This document shows, piece by piece, positions 1 through 8,180 of a DNA stretch of 64,000 nucleotides. Both the position numbers and the translations under genes were made by a program. The stretch is from contig NC_135502.1 in the NCBI RefSeq assembly GCF_052857255.1, positions 185,067,806-185,131,805 of the forward strand, in the 5' to 3' direction. Under the pieces are notes generated by a model. It saw nothing but the letters and a program-made list of their open reading frames with translations. It did no database searches and was not told the origin of the DNA. Source of the stretch: Amblyomma americanum (taxonomy: Eukaryota; Arthropoda; Arachnida; Ixodida; Ixodidae). The first letter of the stretch is position 1, and the number at the start of each line of letters is the position of its first letter.

Positions 1-371
1 TTAATACCGAGAGTTACGATGCTGCAAGGAACATCGAGCAACACGGCATCAGCCCCTGTGGGAACGGTCCACCGCTCTCCACAGCCCTCGGAGTAAATGG
101 TAGCCGCTGCGACATCGACGTCAAACTGCTTTCAACAGAATCACGCTCCGTTCATCGGAATGGATCATGGTGGAACCGTGAGCGAGATGACGTTGCGGAA
201 CTATTTCGTCTTTTTGGTTCAGATTGTTGGTTTTGTTCTACCTGGCTGTATTGCTCACGAGAACGCCTGGATTACTGACAGCGACCTGAAAATGCTGAAC
301 AGATGTAATGCCGAAAGTTACGATGCTAGAAGGGACATCGAGCAACACGGCATCAGCCGCTGTGGGAACAG
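1..371. repeat. Satellite duplication block, copy 1 (partner 2419-2789)
   Basis: This stretch and 2419-2789 line up at a constant offset of 2418 bp and share private variants: TTAATACCGAGAG, GAGTAAATGG, CAACAGAATC, ATGGATC/GGTTATGG, AAAATGCTGAACAGATGTAATGCC, and GATGCTAGA. The offset is close to eight monomers (2440), so this is the earliest visible trace of an eight-monomer higher-order unit. Divergence between the copies is clearly higher than in the right-hand duplications. Confidence 0.75.
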
Positions 372-2418
372 TTCTCGGAGTAACATAGGAGCCGCTGCGA
401 CATGATGTCAAACTGATTAAAACAGAGTCACGCTCCGTTCATCGGAACGGGACATTGTGGCAGCGTGAGCGACATGACGATGACCAACTCTTTTGTGTTT
501 TTGGTTCAGATTGTTGGTTTTGTTCTACCTGGCTGCATTGCTCACGAGAACGCCTGGATTACCGACAGCGACCCGAAAACGCTGAACAGATGTAATACCG
601 AGAATTACGATGCTACAACGAACATCGAGCAACACGGCATCAGCCGCTGTGGCAACGGTACACTGCTGTCCACGGCCCTCGGAGTAACATGGGAGCAGGT
701 GCGACATCGACGTCAAACTGCTTTAAACAGAGTCACGCTCCGTACATGGGAACGGGACATGGTGGCAACGTGAGCGAGATGACGTTAAGGAACTATTTCG
801 TCTTTTAAATCAGATTCTTGTTTTTTGTCCCACTGGATGCATTGCTCATGTGAACGCCTGGATTACCGACAGCGACCTCAAAACGCTATACAGCTTAAAT
901 ACCGAAATTTACGATGCTACAAGGAACATCGAGCAGCACGGCATCAACCCCTGAGGGAACGGTCCACCGCTGTACACGGGCCTCGGAGTAACATGGGAGC
1001 CCCTGCGACATCGACGTCAAACTGCTTTAAACAGAGTCACACTCCGTTCATCGGAACGGAGCATGGTGGCGCCGTGAGCGAGATGACGTTGATGAACTAT
1101 TTCGTCTTTTTGGTTCAGATAGTTGGTTTTGTTCTACCTTGCTGCATTGCTCATGAGAACGCCAGGATTACCGACAGCAACCTGAAAACGCTGAAGAGAT
1201 GTAACTCCGAGAGTTATGATGCTACATGGAACATCGAGCAACACGGCATCAGCCCCGGTGGGAACAGTCCACCGCTCTACTAAGCCCTCGGAGCAACATA
1301 GGAGCCGCTGCGACATTGACGTCAAAATGCTTTAAACATAGTCACGCTCCGTTCATTGTAACGGGGCATGGTGGCACCATGAGCGAGATGACGTTGAGGA
1401 ACTATTTCGTCTTTTCAGTTGAGATTGTTGGTTTTGTTCCACCTGGCTGCATTGCTCATGAGAAGGCCTGGATTACCGACAGCGACCTGATACGCTGAAC
1501 AGATGTAATTCCGAGAGTTACGACGCTACAAGGAACATCGAGCAACACGGCATCAACCCCTGAGGGAACAGTCCACCGCTGTACAGGGGCCTCGGAGTAA
1601 CATGGGAGCCGCTGCAACATCGACGTCAAACTGCTTTAAACAGAGTCATGCCCCGTACATTTGAACGGGACATGGTGGCACCGTGAGCGAGATGACGTTA
1701 AGGAACTATTTCGTCTTTTTAGTTCAGATTGTTGGTTTTTTCCACATGGCTGCATTGCTCATGAGAAGGCCTGGATTACCAACAGCGACTTGAAAACGCT
1801 GAACAGATGTAACTCCGAGAGTTACGATGCTACAAGGAACATCGAGCAACACGGCATCAGCCCCTCTGGGAACAGTCCACCGCTGTTCACGGCTATCGGA
1901 GTAACACGGGAGCCGCTGCGACAGCGACGTCAAACTGCTTTAAACAGAGTCACCCTCCGTTCGTCGGAATAGGGCATGGTGGCACCGTGAACGAGATGAC
2001 GTTGAGGAACTATTTCGTCTTTTTGGTTCAGATTGTTATTTGTGTTTCTATCTGGCTGCATTGCTGACGAGAACGCCTCGATTACCGACAGCGACCTGAA
2101 AACGGTGTACAGCTGTAATACCGAAAGTTACGATGCTACAAGGGACATCGAGCAACACGGCATCAGCCGCTGTGGGAACGGTACACTGCTGTTCCCGGCC
2201 CTCGGAGTAACATGGGAGCCGGTGCGACATCGACGTCAAACTGCTTTAAACAGAGTCACGCTCCGTACATCGGAACGGGACATGGTGGCAACGTGGGCGA
2301 GATGACGTTAAGGAACTATTTCGTCTTTTAATTCAGATTGTTGCTTTTTATCCCCTTGGATGCATTGCTCATGTGAACGCCTGGATTACCGACAGCGACC
2401 TCAAAACGCTATACAGCT

Positions 2419-2789
2419 TTAATACCGAGAGTTACGATGCTGTAAGGAACATCGAGGATCACGGCATCAGCCCCTGTGGGAACGGTCCACTGCTCTCCAC
2501 TGCTCTCGGAGTAAATGGGAGCCGCTGCAACATCGGCGTCAAACTGCTTTCAACAGAATCGCGCTCCGTTCATCGGAATGGGTTATGGTGGAACCGTGAG
2601 CGAGATGACGTTGAGGAACTATTTCGTCTTTTTGGTTCAGATTGTTGGTTTTGTTCTACCTGGCTGTATTGCTCACGAGAACGCCTGGATTACTGACAGC
2701 GACCTGAAAATGCTGAACAGATGTAATGCCGAAAGTTACGATGCTAGATGGGACATTGAGCAACACGGCATGAGCCCCTGTGGGAACAG
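2419..2789. repeat. Satellite duplication block, copy 2 (partner 1-371)
   Basis: Second copy of the block at the window start, offset 2418 bp. It carries the shared AAAATGCTGAACAGATGTAA variant at about 2706, and diverges after the ATGAGCCCCTGTGGGAACAG step. Confidence 0.75.
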
Positions 2790-3005
2790 TCCACCGCTTT
2801 CCCCGGCACTCGGAGTAACATGGGAGCCGCTGCGACATCGACGTCAAACTGCTTTAAACAGAATCAAGCTATGTTCCTCGGAACGGGGCATGGTGACGCT
2901 TTGAGCGAGATGACGTTGTGGAACTATTTCGTCTTTTTGGTTCAGATTGTTGGTTTTGTTCTATCTGGCTGCATTGCTCGTGTGAACGCCTGGATTACCG
3001 ACAAC

Positions 3006-3010
3006 GACCT
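3006..3010. repeat. Candidate target-site duplication, left copy (GACCT)
   Basis: The satellite reads ACAACGACCT up to 3010 and the foreign sequence starts at 3011. The same GACCT occurs immediately after the LINE tail at 7718-7722. An uninterrupted monomer has one GACCT followed by GAAAACGCT, so the pair fits a short target-site duplication. Five bases is short, so the exact length is uncertain. Confidence 0.6.
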
Positions 3011-3048
3011 TTTATTTTTTTTTTACCGACAATGACCGACGCTGCATT
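3011..3048 (+). other. Unusual 5' junction of the LINE: T-run plus satellite-like filler
   Basis: Directly after the satellite GACCT comes a T-rich run (3011-3024, one A). Then TTACCGACAATGACC (3023-3037) matches the adjacent satellite TTACCGACAACGACC (2995-3009) at 14 of 15 bases. After 3048 the sequence matches the internal 5' UTR repeat. The 3011-3048 piece is absent before the second internal repeat, so it may be junction filler made during integration and not part of the element. Confidence 0.55.
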
Positions 3049-3115
3049 TTCGGCAGCGGCGGCAGCACCCTGCAATCACCGCTAATTTTCGGCACTGTCT
3101 CCACGTTGTCGCAGG
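3049..3115 (+). repeat. LINE 5' UTR direct repeat, copy 1
   Basis: A GC-rich 67-bp stretch starting TTCGGCAGCGGCGG and ending GTTGTCGCAGG. It recurs at 3331-3397, 282 bp downstream, with one difference seen (GTCTCCACG here, GTCTTCACG there). This is the arrangement expected if the 5' UTR is made of tandem promoter-like units and the upstream unit is truncated. Confidence 0.85.
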
Positions 3116-3330
3116 AATAGACGCTGGTTTCGGACATAGTAGTGCCTGCCGCTTGGGCCCGTGACGAGTTTCGCCATCGTGGTGAGCTGCAAGAAGGATC
3201 ATCTGCCGACATTTTCGGAAGCTTTGACCAACCTGACCGGGCTGCCTCGTACTGCGGGACTACTGCGCAGGCGCCATTTTCAGCGGACCACATCAAGATA
3301 AATAGCGTGCCTTCCTGCGGCGGCGGTTAT
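3116..3330 (+). promoter_or_regulatory. LINE 5' UTR spacer between direct repeats (presumed internal promoter region)
   Basis: GC-rich non-coding sequence between the two copies of the 67-bp repeat. LINE transcription starts from internal 5' UTR promoters, so this region and its flanking repeats are the likely promoter, but no specific core element could be recognised by eye. Open frames at 3142-3408 (+) and 3012-3296 (-) cross it. They show no recognisable domain and I treat them as chance. Confidence 0.4.
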
Positions 3331-3397
3331 TTCGGCAGCGGCGGCAGCACCCTGCAATCACCGCTAATTTTCGGCACTGTCTTCACGTTGTCGCAGG
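3331..3397 (+). repeat. LINE 5' UTR direct repeat, copy 2
   Basis: Second copy of the 67-bp repeat at 3049-3115. It ends CAGG and is followed by TTAGTAATTAAG. It lies 73 bp upstream of the ORF1 ATG at 3471. CAG followed by GTTAGT resembles a splice donor, but no matching acceptor is evident. Confidence 0.85.
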
Positions 3398-3470
3398 TTA
3401 GTAATTAAGTCAAACACTTTTCGCATAGTGCTGTTGCTGCTTCTGCTGCCGAAAAATTTTGCTCCTTCCA

Positions 3471-4366
3471 ATGTCAATATTGTGTCCAACATGTCATCTG
3501 TCTATATCTGACGACTGTGTTGTAGAGTGTAGCGAATGTCGTCGCATGTATCATTTAGGAAAGTGTGCAGGAATCACAGAAAAATCTTTCGAAGGTAAAA
3601 ATGCTGCACAGAAGGAAACCTGGCGGTGTCCGCCCTGCCGTAGTCCGGGACCAGCTTCCGTAGAAAGTAATAACCATGATAGTTCAGATATGAAAGCAAT
3701 TCTGTCTTCCATTAAAAAGAAGCTTGAAAGTCTTCCGATTTTGACAGAAAAGGTTCAAAAGATGGAGCATAGTCTACAGTTCATGTCAAACAAATTTGAC
3801 GATCTTGAAAAACAATCAGTCGCCAGGACAATGAAATTAAAGAGCTAAGAAAGAAGGTAGCAGAACTGGAGCCAAAAGATGCTACTCGCGCAACCGCACA
3901 AAGTGATCTTGAGCGACAGACAAATGAGCTGGAATACAGAAGCAGAAGGCTGAACTTGGAAATTCATGGGGTCCGTGTAGTGCCGCATGAAAACCTGATT
4001 GCATCATTAAACACAGTCGCTGACAAACTTAAAGTTCCTCATGCAGTCGAACAGGACGTGGTATCTGTTTATAGGCTACCACAAAGACCAGAGACAAAAC
4101 CAGGAAAAATTGTTCGCTTTGTTCAGCAACAAATAAGGGATGCGTGGTTAACGAACAAAAGTAACCTGAAACAGTCTGACCCGATGGTTTTCATTCAAGA
4201 GAATCTGACGTGGCACTGCCGGGAACTGCTCCGTGAATAAAAGAAAATGGCTAAGGATGAAGGCTACGAATACGTCTGGTATAGCCACGGTAAGGTTCTG
4301 GTGCGGAAGACGAAAGGAGCACGTGCTGTTCACATTGGGAGCTATGCTGACCTTAACCGACTCTAG
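3471..4366 (+). pseudogene. LINE ORF1 remnant: PHD finger, coiled coil, FP-like nucleic-acid-binding domain
   Basis: The ATG at 3471 precedes MSILCPTC; an upstream TTG at 3459 is less likely. Residues 5-56 form a PHD-type C4HC3 zinc finger: C5, C8, C20, C23, H28, C32, C53, C56, with the typical W51 just before the last cysteine pair. A charged heptad-like coiled coil follows (about residues 75-165). The C-terminal part (LNLEIHGV, then VYRLPQRP, then YEYVWYSHGKVLVRK) resembles the FP-type ORF1 proteins common in arthropod LINEs. The first frame stops at 3846-3848, but the coiled coil continues in another frame from about 3827, so one base is missing near 3826. A TAA at 4238-4240 sits inside the domain, and homology-like sequence runs on in frame to TAG 4364-4366 (about 298 codons). 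ORF1 proteins bind the LINE RNA as a chaperone; this copy is dead. Confidence 0.85.
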
Positions 4367-4408
4367 ACAAGCTAATCACCGTTATGTTCTTTTGTGAAAG
4401 TAACTTCA

Positions 4409-7281
4409 ATGACAAATCGCTATTATTATCTGCCAAATGACCTAGACGACATTGTATGTCGGCTACCTCCTAATTCATGCAGATGCGTGCACCTAAATGG
4501 GAGGTCGAATAGAAATAAAGTCTCGTGCCTAGAAGAGTTTTTCACTGAATTTTCATTCCAATACTCCGCCATAATGCTGACTGAAAAATGGAGCACTAAC
4601 AAATGCGACGTCTTTAGACTGTCCAATTAGAGGAAATTTTATTTAAATCGCATGCACGGCCGTGGTGGGGGTATTGCTTTGTTAGTTTACGAAAGCGTTG
4701 AATGTCAGCTATTCGATTATTTTACCCAGACAAATCCTGATTATGAAATGCTTTCTGTACGTGCAAACAATAACGTGTTTTCAGTTTGTTATCGTCCACC
4801 AAACGGCGATATTGCAAAGTTTCTTGATTTTTATGATCAATTCCCTTCATATATGGCCGAAAATAAGTATACAATAATTGCTGATGGAGACTTTAATATT
4901 GACGTCAGTTCTACAGGCTCTGTTAGCCGTGACTTTAATACTATCATACTGTCTAATGGTTTCATAATTACAATTAACATACCCACGAGAGTGGCACTTG
5001 AATACGGGTCAGTCCTAGATCTTTTTATTACAAATTTGTCTGAGAATAATATTAGGTCAGGTGTTTTGTCATGTTGGATCAGTGACCATCTTCCAATATA
5101 TTTATGTGCGGAGCTATTGACACAAAGTAGAGCAAAGCCTCGAATAATAAAGTTTCAGTTAATTACACCTGTGGCGCTCAGTGCATTTCGTAACAGTCTA
5201 TTGCAGGCAGATTGGAGCGATGTAAGAAATTCTCTTGACGCAAAGAATGCTTTCGATAAATTTATTACAATTTTCAAGCGATTATATCACTTGAAGTTTT
5301 CGTTAAAAGAGCGCAGATTAAATTGCAAAACACGAAAACCATGGATAACGCCGGAGATGCGTCATCAAATGAAAACAAGAGGTAAACATTACCAAACATT
5401 TCTACATACTCATTTACTGGAGGACTGGCTGGCCTTCAAGTCTTATCGTAACAAACTTACAAAACGCCTGCGATTCGCGAGAAGTCAGTATCAATCCACA
5501 TATCTTGAAGTTCCTGGCAATCGTTCTGATGTACTGTGGTCTAGATTAAACACACTCCTTCATCGCGGCCATTGTACCGCCCCTGTTTCCAAACTAGAAG
5601 TAGACGGTATAGATATGGGTGGATCAGATTTGGCTGACGCATTTAATAATTTTTTCACTGGTATGAAAACGACCGGAACCCCGGATGATGCGTGCGAATA
5701 CGTAAGTGCTCACAACGCTCGGTCATTGTACTTGTGTCCTGTCACCGCCCACGAAGTCTTATCAACAATAAAAGTATAAAAAATAGCGCCAGTTGTGATA
5801 TCGACGGAATTCAAATACGTCCTGTCAAAGAGGTGTCTGGTGTTATCGCGCCGATTTTAGCCGTTATCCTTAACATTTGTTTAACTAACTCTGTTTTTCC
5901 TTTAAATATGCAAATAGCAAAAGTGACCGTACTTTACAAAAAAGTTGACAGAAATAACTTTGGCAATTACAGACCCGTGTCTATCTTGCCTGTGTTCTCA
6001 AAGGCCTTCGAAAAAATTCTGCACACTCGATTTTCAAGTCTCATTGATAAATATAATTTAGTTACACCTAACCAATTTGGTTTTCGGAAAAATAAATCAG
6101 TTCAACTGGCGCTCGTGGAGCAAAAAGAGTATATTCTTAAACAATTTGAAAATAAGACACTCGTTCTCGGTATTATTATTGATTTTTCAAAGGCCTTTGA
6201 TTTAGTAAACCATAAAATATTGTTGAAGAAATTGCATTGCTATGGTATTCGTGGACAAGCCCTAACGCTTATCGACTCTTATTTATCGAACAGACAGCAG
6301 GTCGTTCAGATAAGCGACTCTATTTCCGGAGTGAAACCTTTTCAGTGTGGAGCACCACAGTGCGGTATTCTAGGCCCACTATTATTTAATATCTATCTTA
6401 AAGAAATTGTATATATAAATTGCGAGGCGAAATACATAATATATGCTGATGATACCAGCATACTTTTTTCAGGGCATGACATTCATGAGCTTATCAGAAC
6501 TTGTAATCACACAATGAAAACACTAGAGTGATGGTCAGCGGCAAATGCTCTGCGTATTAAGAAAAATAAAACAAAAGCTGTTATATTCCGACCAAAAAAT
6601 AAAATTATTCCACCTCATGAAAACATAGTACTGAGTACTAACACTATTGAAACAGTTGACCAGTTTAAATGTCTGGGCATATTTTTTTCCGCGAATATGA
6701 GTTGGGATTACCACGTAAGACATGTTCTGCAAAAATTAGCTCAGGTGACAGGTGTAATTGGTCGCCTTCGATACTTACTTCCAAAAGGAATCAAGCTTCT
6801 ACTCTATCATTCGCTCTTTAGCTCTCATTTAAATTATTGCCACCTAGTATGGGGTACAACGACGGCCACAAATCTAAATCAAATATACTTGTTTCAGAAA
6901 AAATGTATTAGGCATATTTTCAATGCACCTTTTGCAGCATCTACTAATGTTTTATTCTGCATTTCAGGAATAGTTAAAATACACCAGACATAAAATTACA
7001 CGTTAAGCAGAAAATTCAAATTTCAAACTTGTAAGAACATAACAAATTTGAGTGTTCTGGCCAATTTAAGAAGTAGGCATTTAAATTATCCCACGCGTCA
7101 TGGAGAACAGTGGGAAGTAGACACAGTACGATTAAACTTCAGAAAAGAGCGCTTGTCTTACACTCTTCCGTCCCTCGTCAATCACTATGACCTTAACAAT
7201 TTTGACTTATTTGATTGTTCATATCAGGATATCCGCAAGTTATACACAGTGATGTATAACTCTGATATTTCCACTACTTAA
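4409..7281 (+). pseudogene. LINE ORF2 remnant: APE endonuclease plus reverse transcriptase
   Basis: Starting at ATG 4409, 42 bp after the ORF1 stop, the degraded frame spans about 957 codons, a normal length for a CR1-type ORF2. Endonuclease motifs: HLNGRS (N30), LTEKW (E59), CYRPP (Y128), GDFNID (D161, N163) and SDHLPI (D226, H227), so the main catalytic residues are retained. Reverse-transcriptase motifs: NYRPVSIL, QFGFRKN, IDFSKAFD (about residue 592), GAPQCGILGPLLF (about 650, where QG is usual) and YADDT (about 679). The thumb-like YHSLFSSHLNYCHLVWG and a C-terminal RKERLSYTLPSLVN segment follow. Lesions: TAG at 4628-4630, a missing base in the A-run 5770-5773 shifting the frame, TGA at 6529-6531 (just before WSAANAL), and TAA at 6991-6993. 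The intact protein would nick target DNA and copy the LINE RNA there. Confidence 0.92.
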
Positions 7282-7633
7282 CACTGGTTATACTACAAAC
7301 TTTGTCTCGTTTATCAAATCCATAACCGTATTGAATTGTTTCATCTGGTTGTATGTAATTATCTGTAACAAATTGATTTCTATATTGTATTTTCCTGTAC
7401 ATTCAGTGTATTTATTCTACACATTTTGTAATTTGATAGCATTTCAGATATTCATTTTTCTAAGAAACTGTTTTGTATTCATTTTTGACGACTGTAAAAA
7501 CTGCCTTCTGTATTACCTTAGCATTTCCTTTACTTAGTGTGTGCCCTATAGTCTGTTAAGTTTCAATTTTTGATTTATTTTACGGTAGGGTTGTTACCGC
7601 TCCGAAATTTTTTCATGGGGCTGTGGCCTAGTC

Positions 7634-7655
7634 AAGCTGTTCTGAAAAACAGCTT
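7634..7655 (+). promoter_or_regulatory. LINE 3' UTR hairpin 1
   Basis: AAGCTGTT (7634-7641) and AACAGCTT (7648-7655) are perfect reverse complements with a six-base loop. LINE reverse transcriptases of the CR1/L2 type recognise structured 3' ends of their RNA, so this is a candidate recognition hairpin; the function is inferred. Confidence 0.55.
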
Positions 7656-7672
7656 TTTGTCACAGTTCTTCT

Positions 7673-7691
7673 TTCTGTATCACTGACAGAA
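7673..7691 (+). promoter_or_regulatory. LINE 3' UTR hairpin 2
   Basis: TTCTGT (7673-7678) pairs with ACAGAA (7686-7691) across a seven-base loop, 11 bases upstream of the GATT tail. It is shorter and weaker than hairpin 1. Confidence 0.4.
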
Positions 7692-7701
7692 TGAAAATAA
7701 A

Positions 7702-7717
7702 GATTGATTGATTGATT
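7702..7717 (+). repeat. LINE 3' tail, (GATT)4
   Basis: Four exact GATT units follow AATAAA and abut the satellite GACCT at 7718. Short tandem-repeat tails in place of poly(A) are characteristic of CR1/L2-like LINEs and mark the true 3' end of the element. Confidence 0.9.
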
Positions 7718-7722
7718 GACCT
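7718..7722. repeat. Candidate target-site duplication, right copy (GACCT)
   Basis: Satellite resumes as GACCTGAAAACGCTGAAC, repeating the GACCT seen at 3006-3010 before the insertion. Confidence 0.6.
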
Positions 7723-8180
7723 GAAAACGCTGAACAGATGTAACTCCGAGAGTTACGATGCTACAAGGAACATCGAGCAACACGGCATCAAGCCCTGTGA
7801 GAACAGTCCACCGCTGTCCACGGCCCTCGGAGTAACATGGGAGCCTCTTCTACATCGACGCCAAACTTCTTTAAACAGAGTCACGCTCCGTTCATCGGAA
7901 CGGGGAAAATTTTTCACCGTGAGCAAATTGACGTTTAGCAACAATTTCGTCTTTTTGGTTCACATTGTTGGTTTTGTTTCACCTGCTTGCATTGCTCACG
8001 AGAACGCCTGGATCACCGACAGCGACCTGTAAACGTTGAACAGATGTAATACCGAGAGTTACTACGCTACAAGGAACATCGAGCAACACGGCATGAGCCC
8101 CTGCAGGAAGAGTTCTCGTAGTAACATTGGAGCCTCTGCGACATCGACGTCAAACTGCTTAAAACAGAGTCAGGCTCTGT
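7718..8180. repeat. Divergent satellite monomers flanking the LINE
   Basis: These monomers contain the unusual GGGGAAAATTTTTCACCG and GAGCAAATTGACGTTTAGC variants. The AAAATTTTTCACCG variant recurs only rarely, near 40227 and, as AAAATGTTTCACCG, near 41131. The segment is not part of the 2.4-kb unit that begins just after it. Confidence 0.7.

Larger units (their letters stand above)
1..3010. repeat. 305-bp satellite array, left segment (about 10 monomers)
   Basis: Head-to-tail monomers of about 305 bp run from the window edge to the LINE insertion. Each contains the same ordered landmarks: a T-rich stretch ending in TTCTACCTGGCTGC, then GCTCA(T/C)GAGAACGCCTGG, GACAGCGACCTGAAAACGCT, a GAGAGTTACGATGCT block, CGACATCGACGTCAAACTGC, and CCGTTCATCGGAACGG. 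Monomers here are more divergent than those beyond 13 kb. Many read TAATACCGAGAG where the common form is TAACTCCGAGAG, and several have GAACGGTCCACC or GAACGGTACACTG in place of GAACAGTCCACC. The last monomer is cut by the LINE at the GACCT step. No gene is supported in this segment; open frames on both strands follow from the monomer sequence. Confidence 0.95.
7282..7701 (+). other. LINE 3' UTR
   Basis: AT-rich non-coding sequence after the ORF2 stop. It holds two small inverted repeats near its end (7634-7655 and 7673-7691) and an AATAAA at 7696-7701 directly before the GATT tail. A chance open frame at 7331-7537 is rich in F, I, L and C because of the base composition, and is not supported as a gene. 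Confidence 0.75.
3011..7717 (+). mobile_element. Degenerate CR1-like non-LTR retrotransposon (LINE), near full length
   Basis: A 4.7-kb AT-rich insertion interrupts one satellite monomer, with satellite in the same register on both sides. Order: T-run and 5' UTR (3011-3470), ORF1 with PHD finger, coiled coil and FP-like C-terminal domain (3471-4366), ORF2 with APE-type endonuclease and reverse transcriptase (4409-7281), 3' UTR (7282-7701), and a tail of four GATT units (7702-7717). The two-ORF plan, PHD-type ORF1, lack of an RNase H domain and a short-repeat tail instead of poly(A) point to the CR1/L2 group of LINEs; the exact clade is inferred from motifs only. Both ORFs carry stops and single-base frameshifts, so the copy cannot encode working proteins. 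No second copy is present in the window. Confidence 0.93.

Noticed and set aside
465..773. Repeated plus-strand open frames of about 102 and 129 codons as real genes
   Set aside because: They recur with the satellite period, cross monomer boundaries, often rely on GTG starts, are broken by stops in whole sub-families, and show no codon-position bias by eye.
3142..3408. Open frames in the LINE 5' UTR (plus 3142-3408 and minus 3012-3296)
   Set aside because: GC-rich repeat sequence with no recognisable domain; they overlap each other on opposite strands.
3390..3412. Splice donor CAG-GTTAGT in the LINE 5' UTR
   Set aside because: No convincing acceptor or exon follows before ORF1; a chance match is likely.
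7331..7537. Open frame in the LINE 3' UTR
   Set aside because: AT-rich composition yields an F/I/L/C-rich chance peptide downstream of the ORF2 end.
7920..7975. Pol III B-box-like GGTTCAGATTG in each monomer
   Set aside because: It does not match GGTTCGANNCC at key positions, and no suitable A-box or T-run terminator arrangement was seen, so a tRNA-derived origin is not supported.
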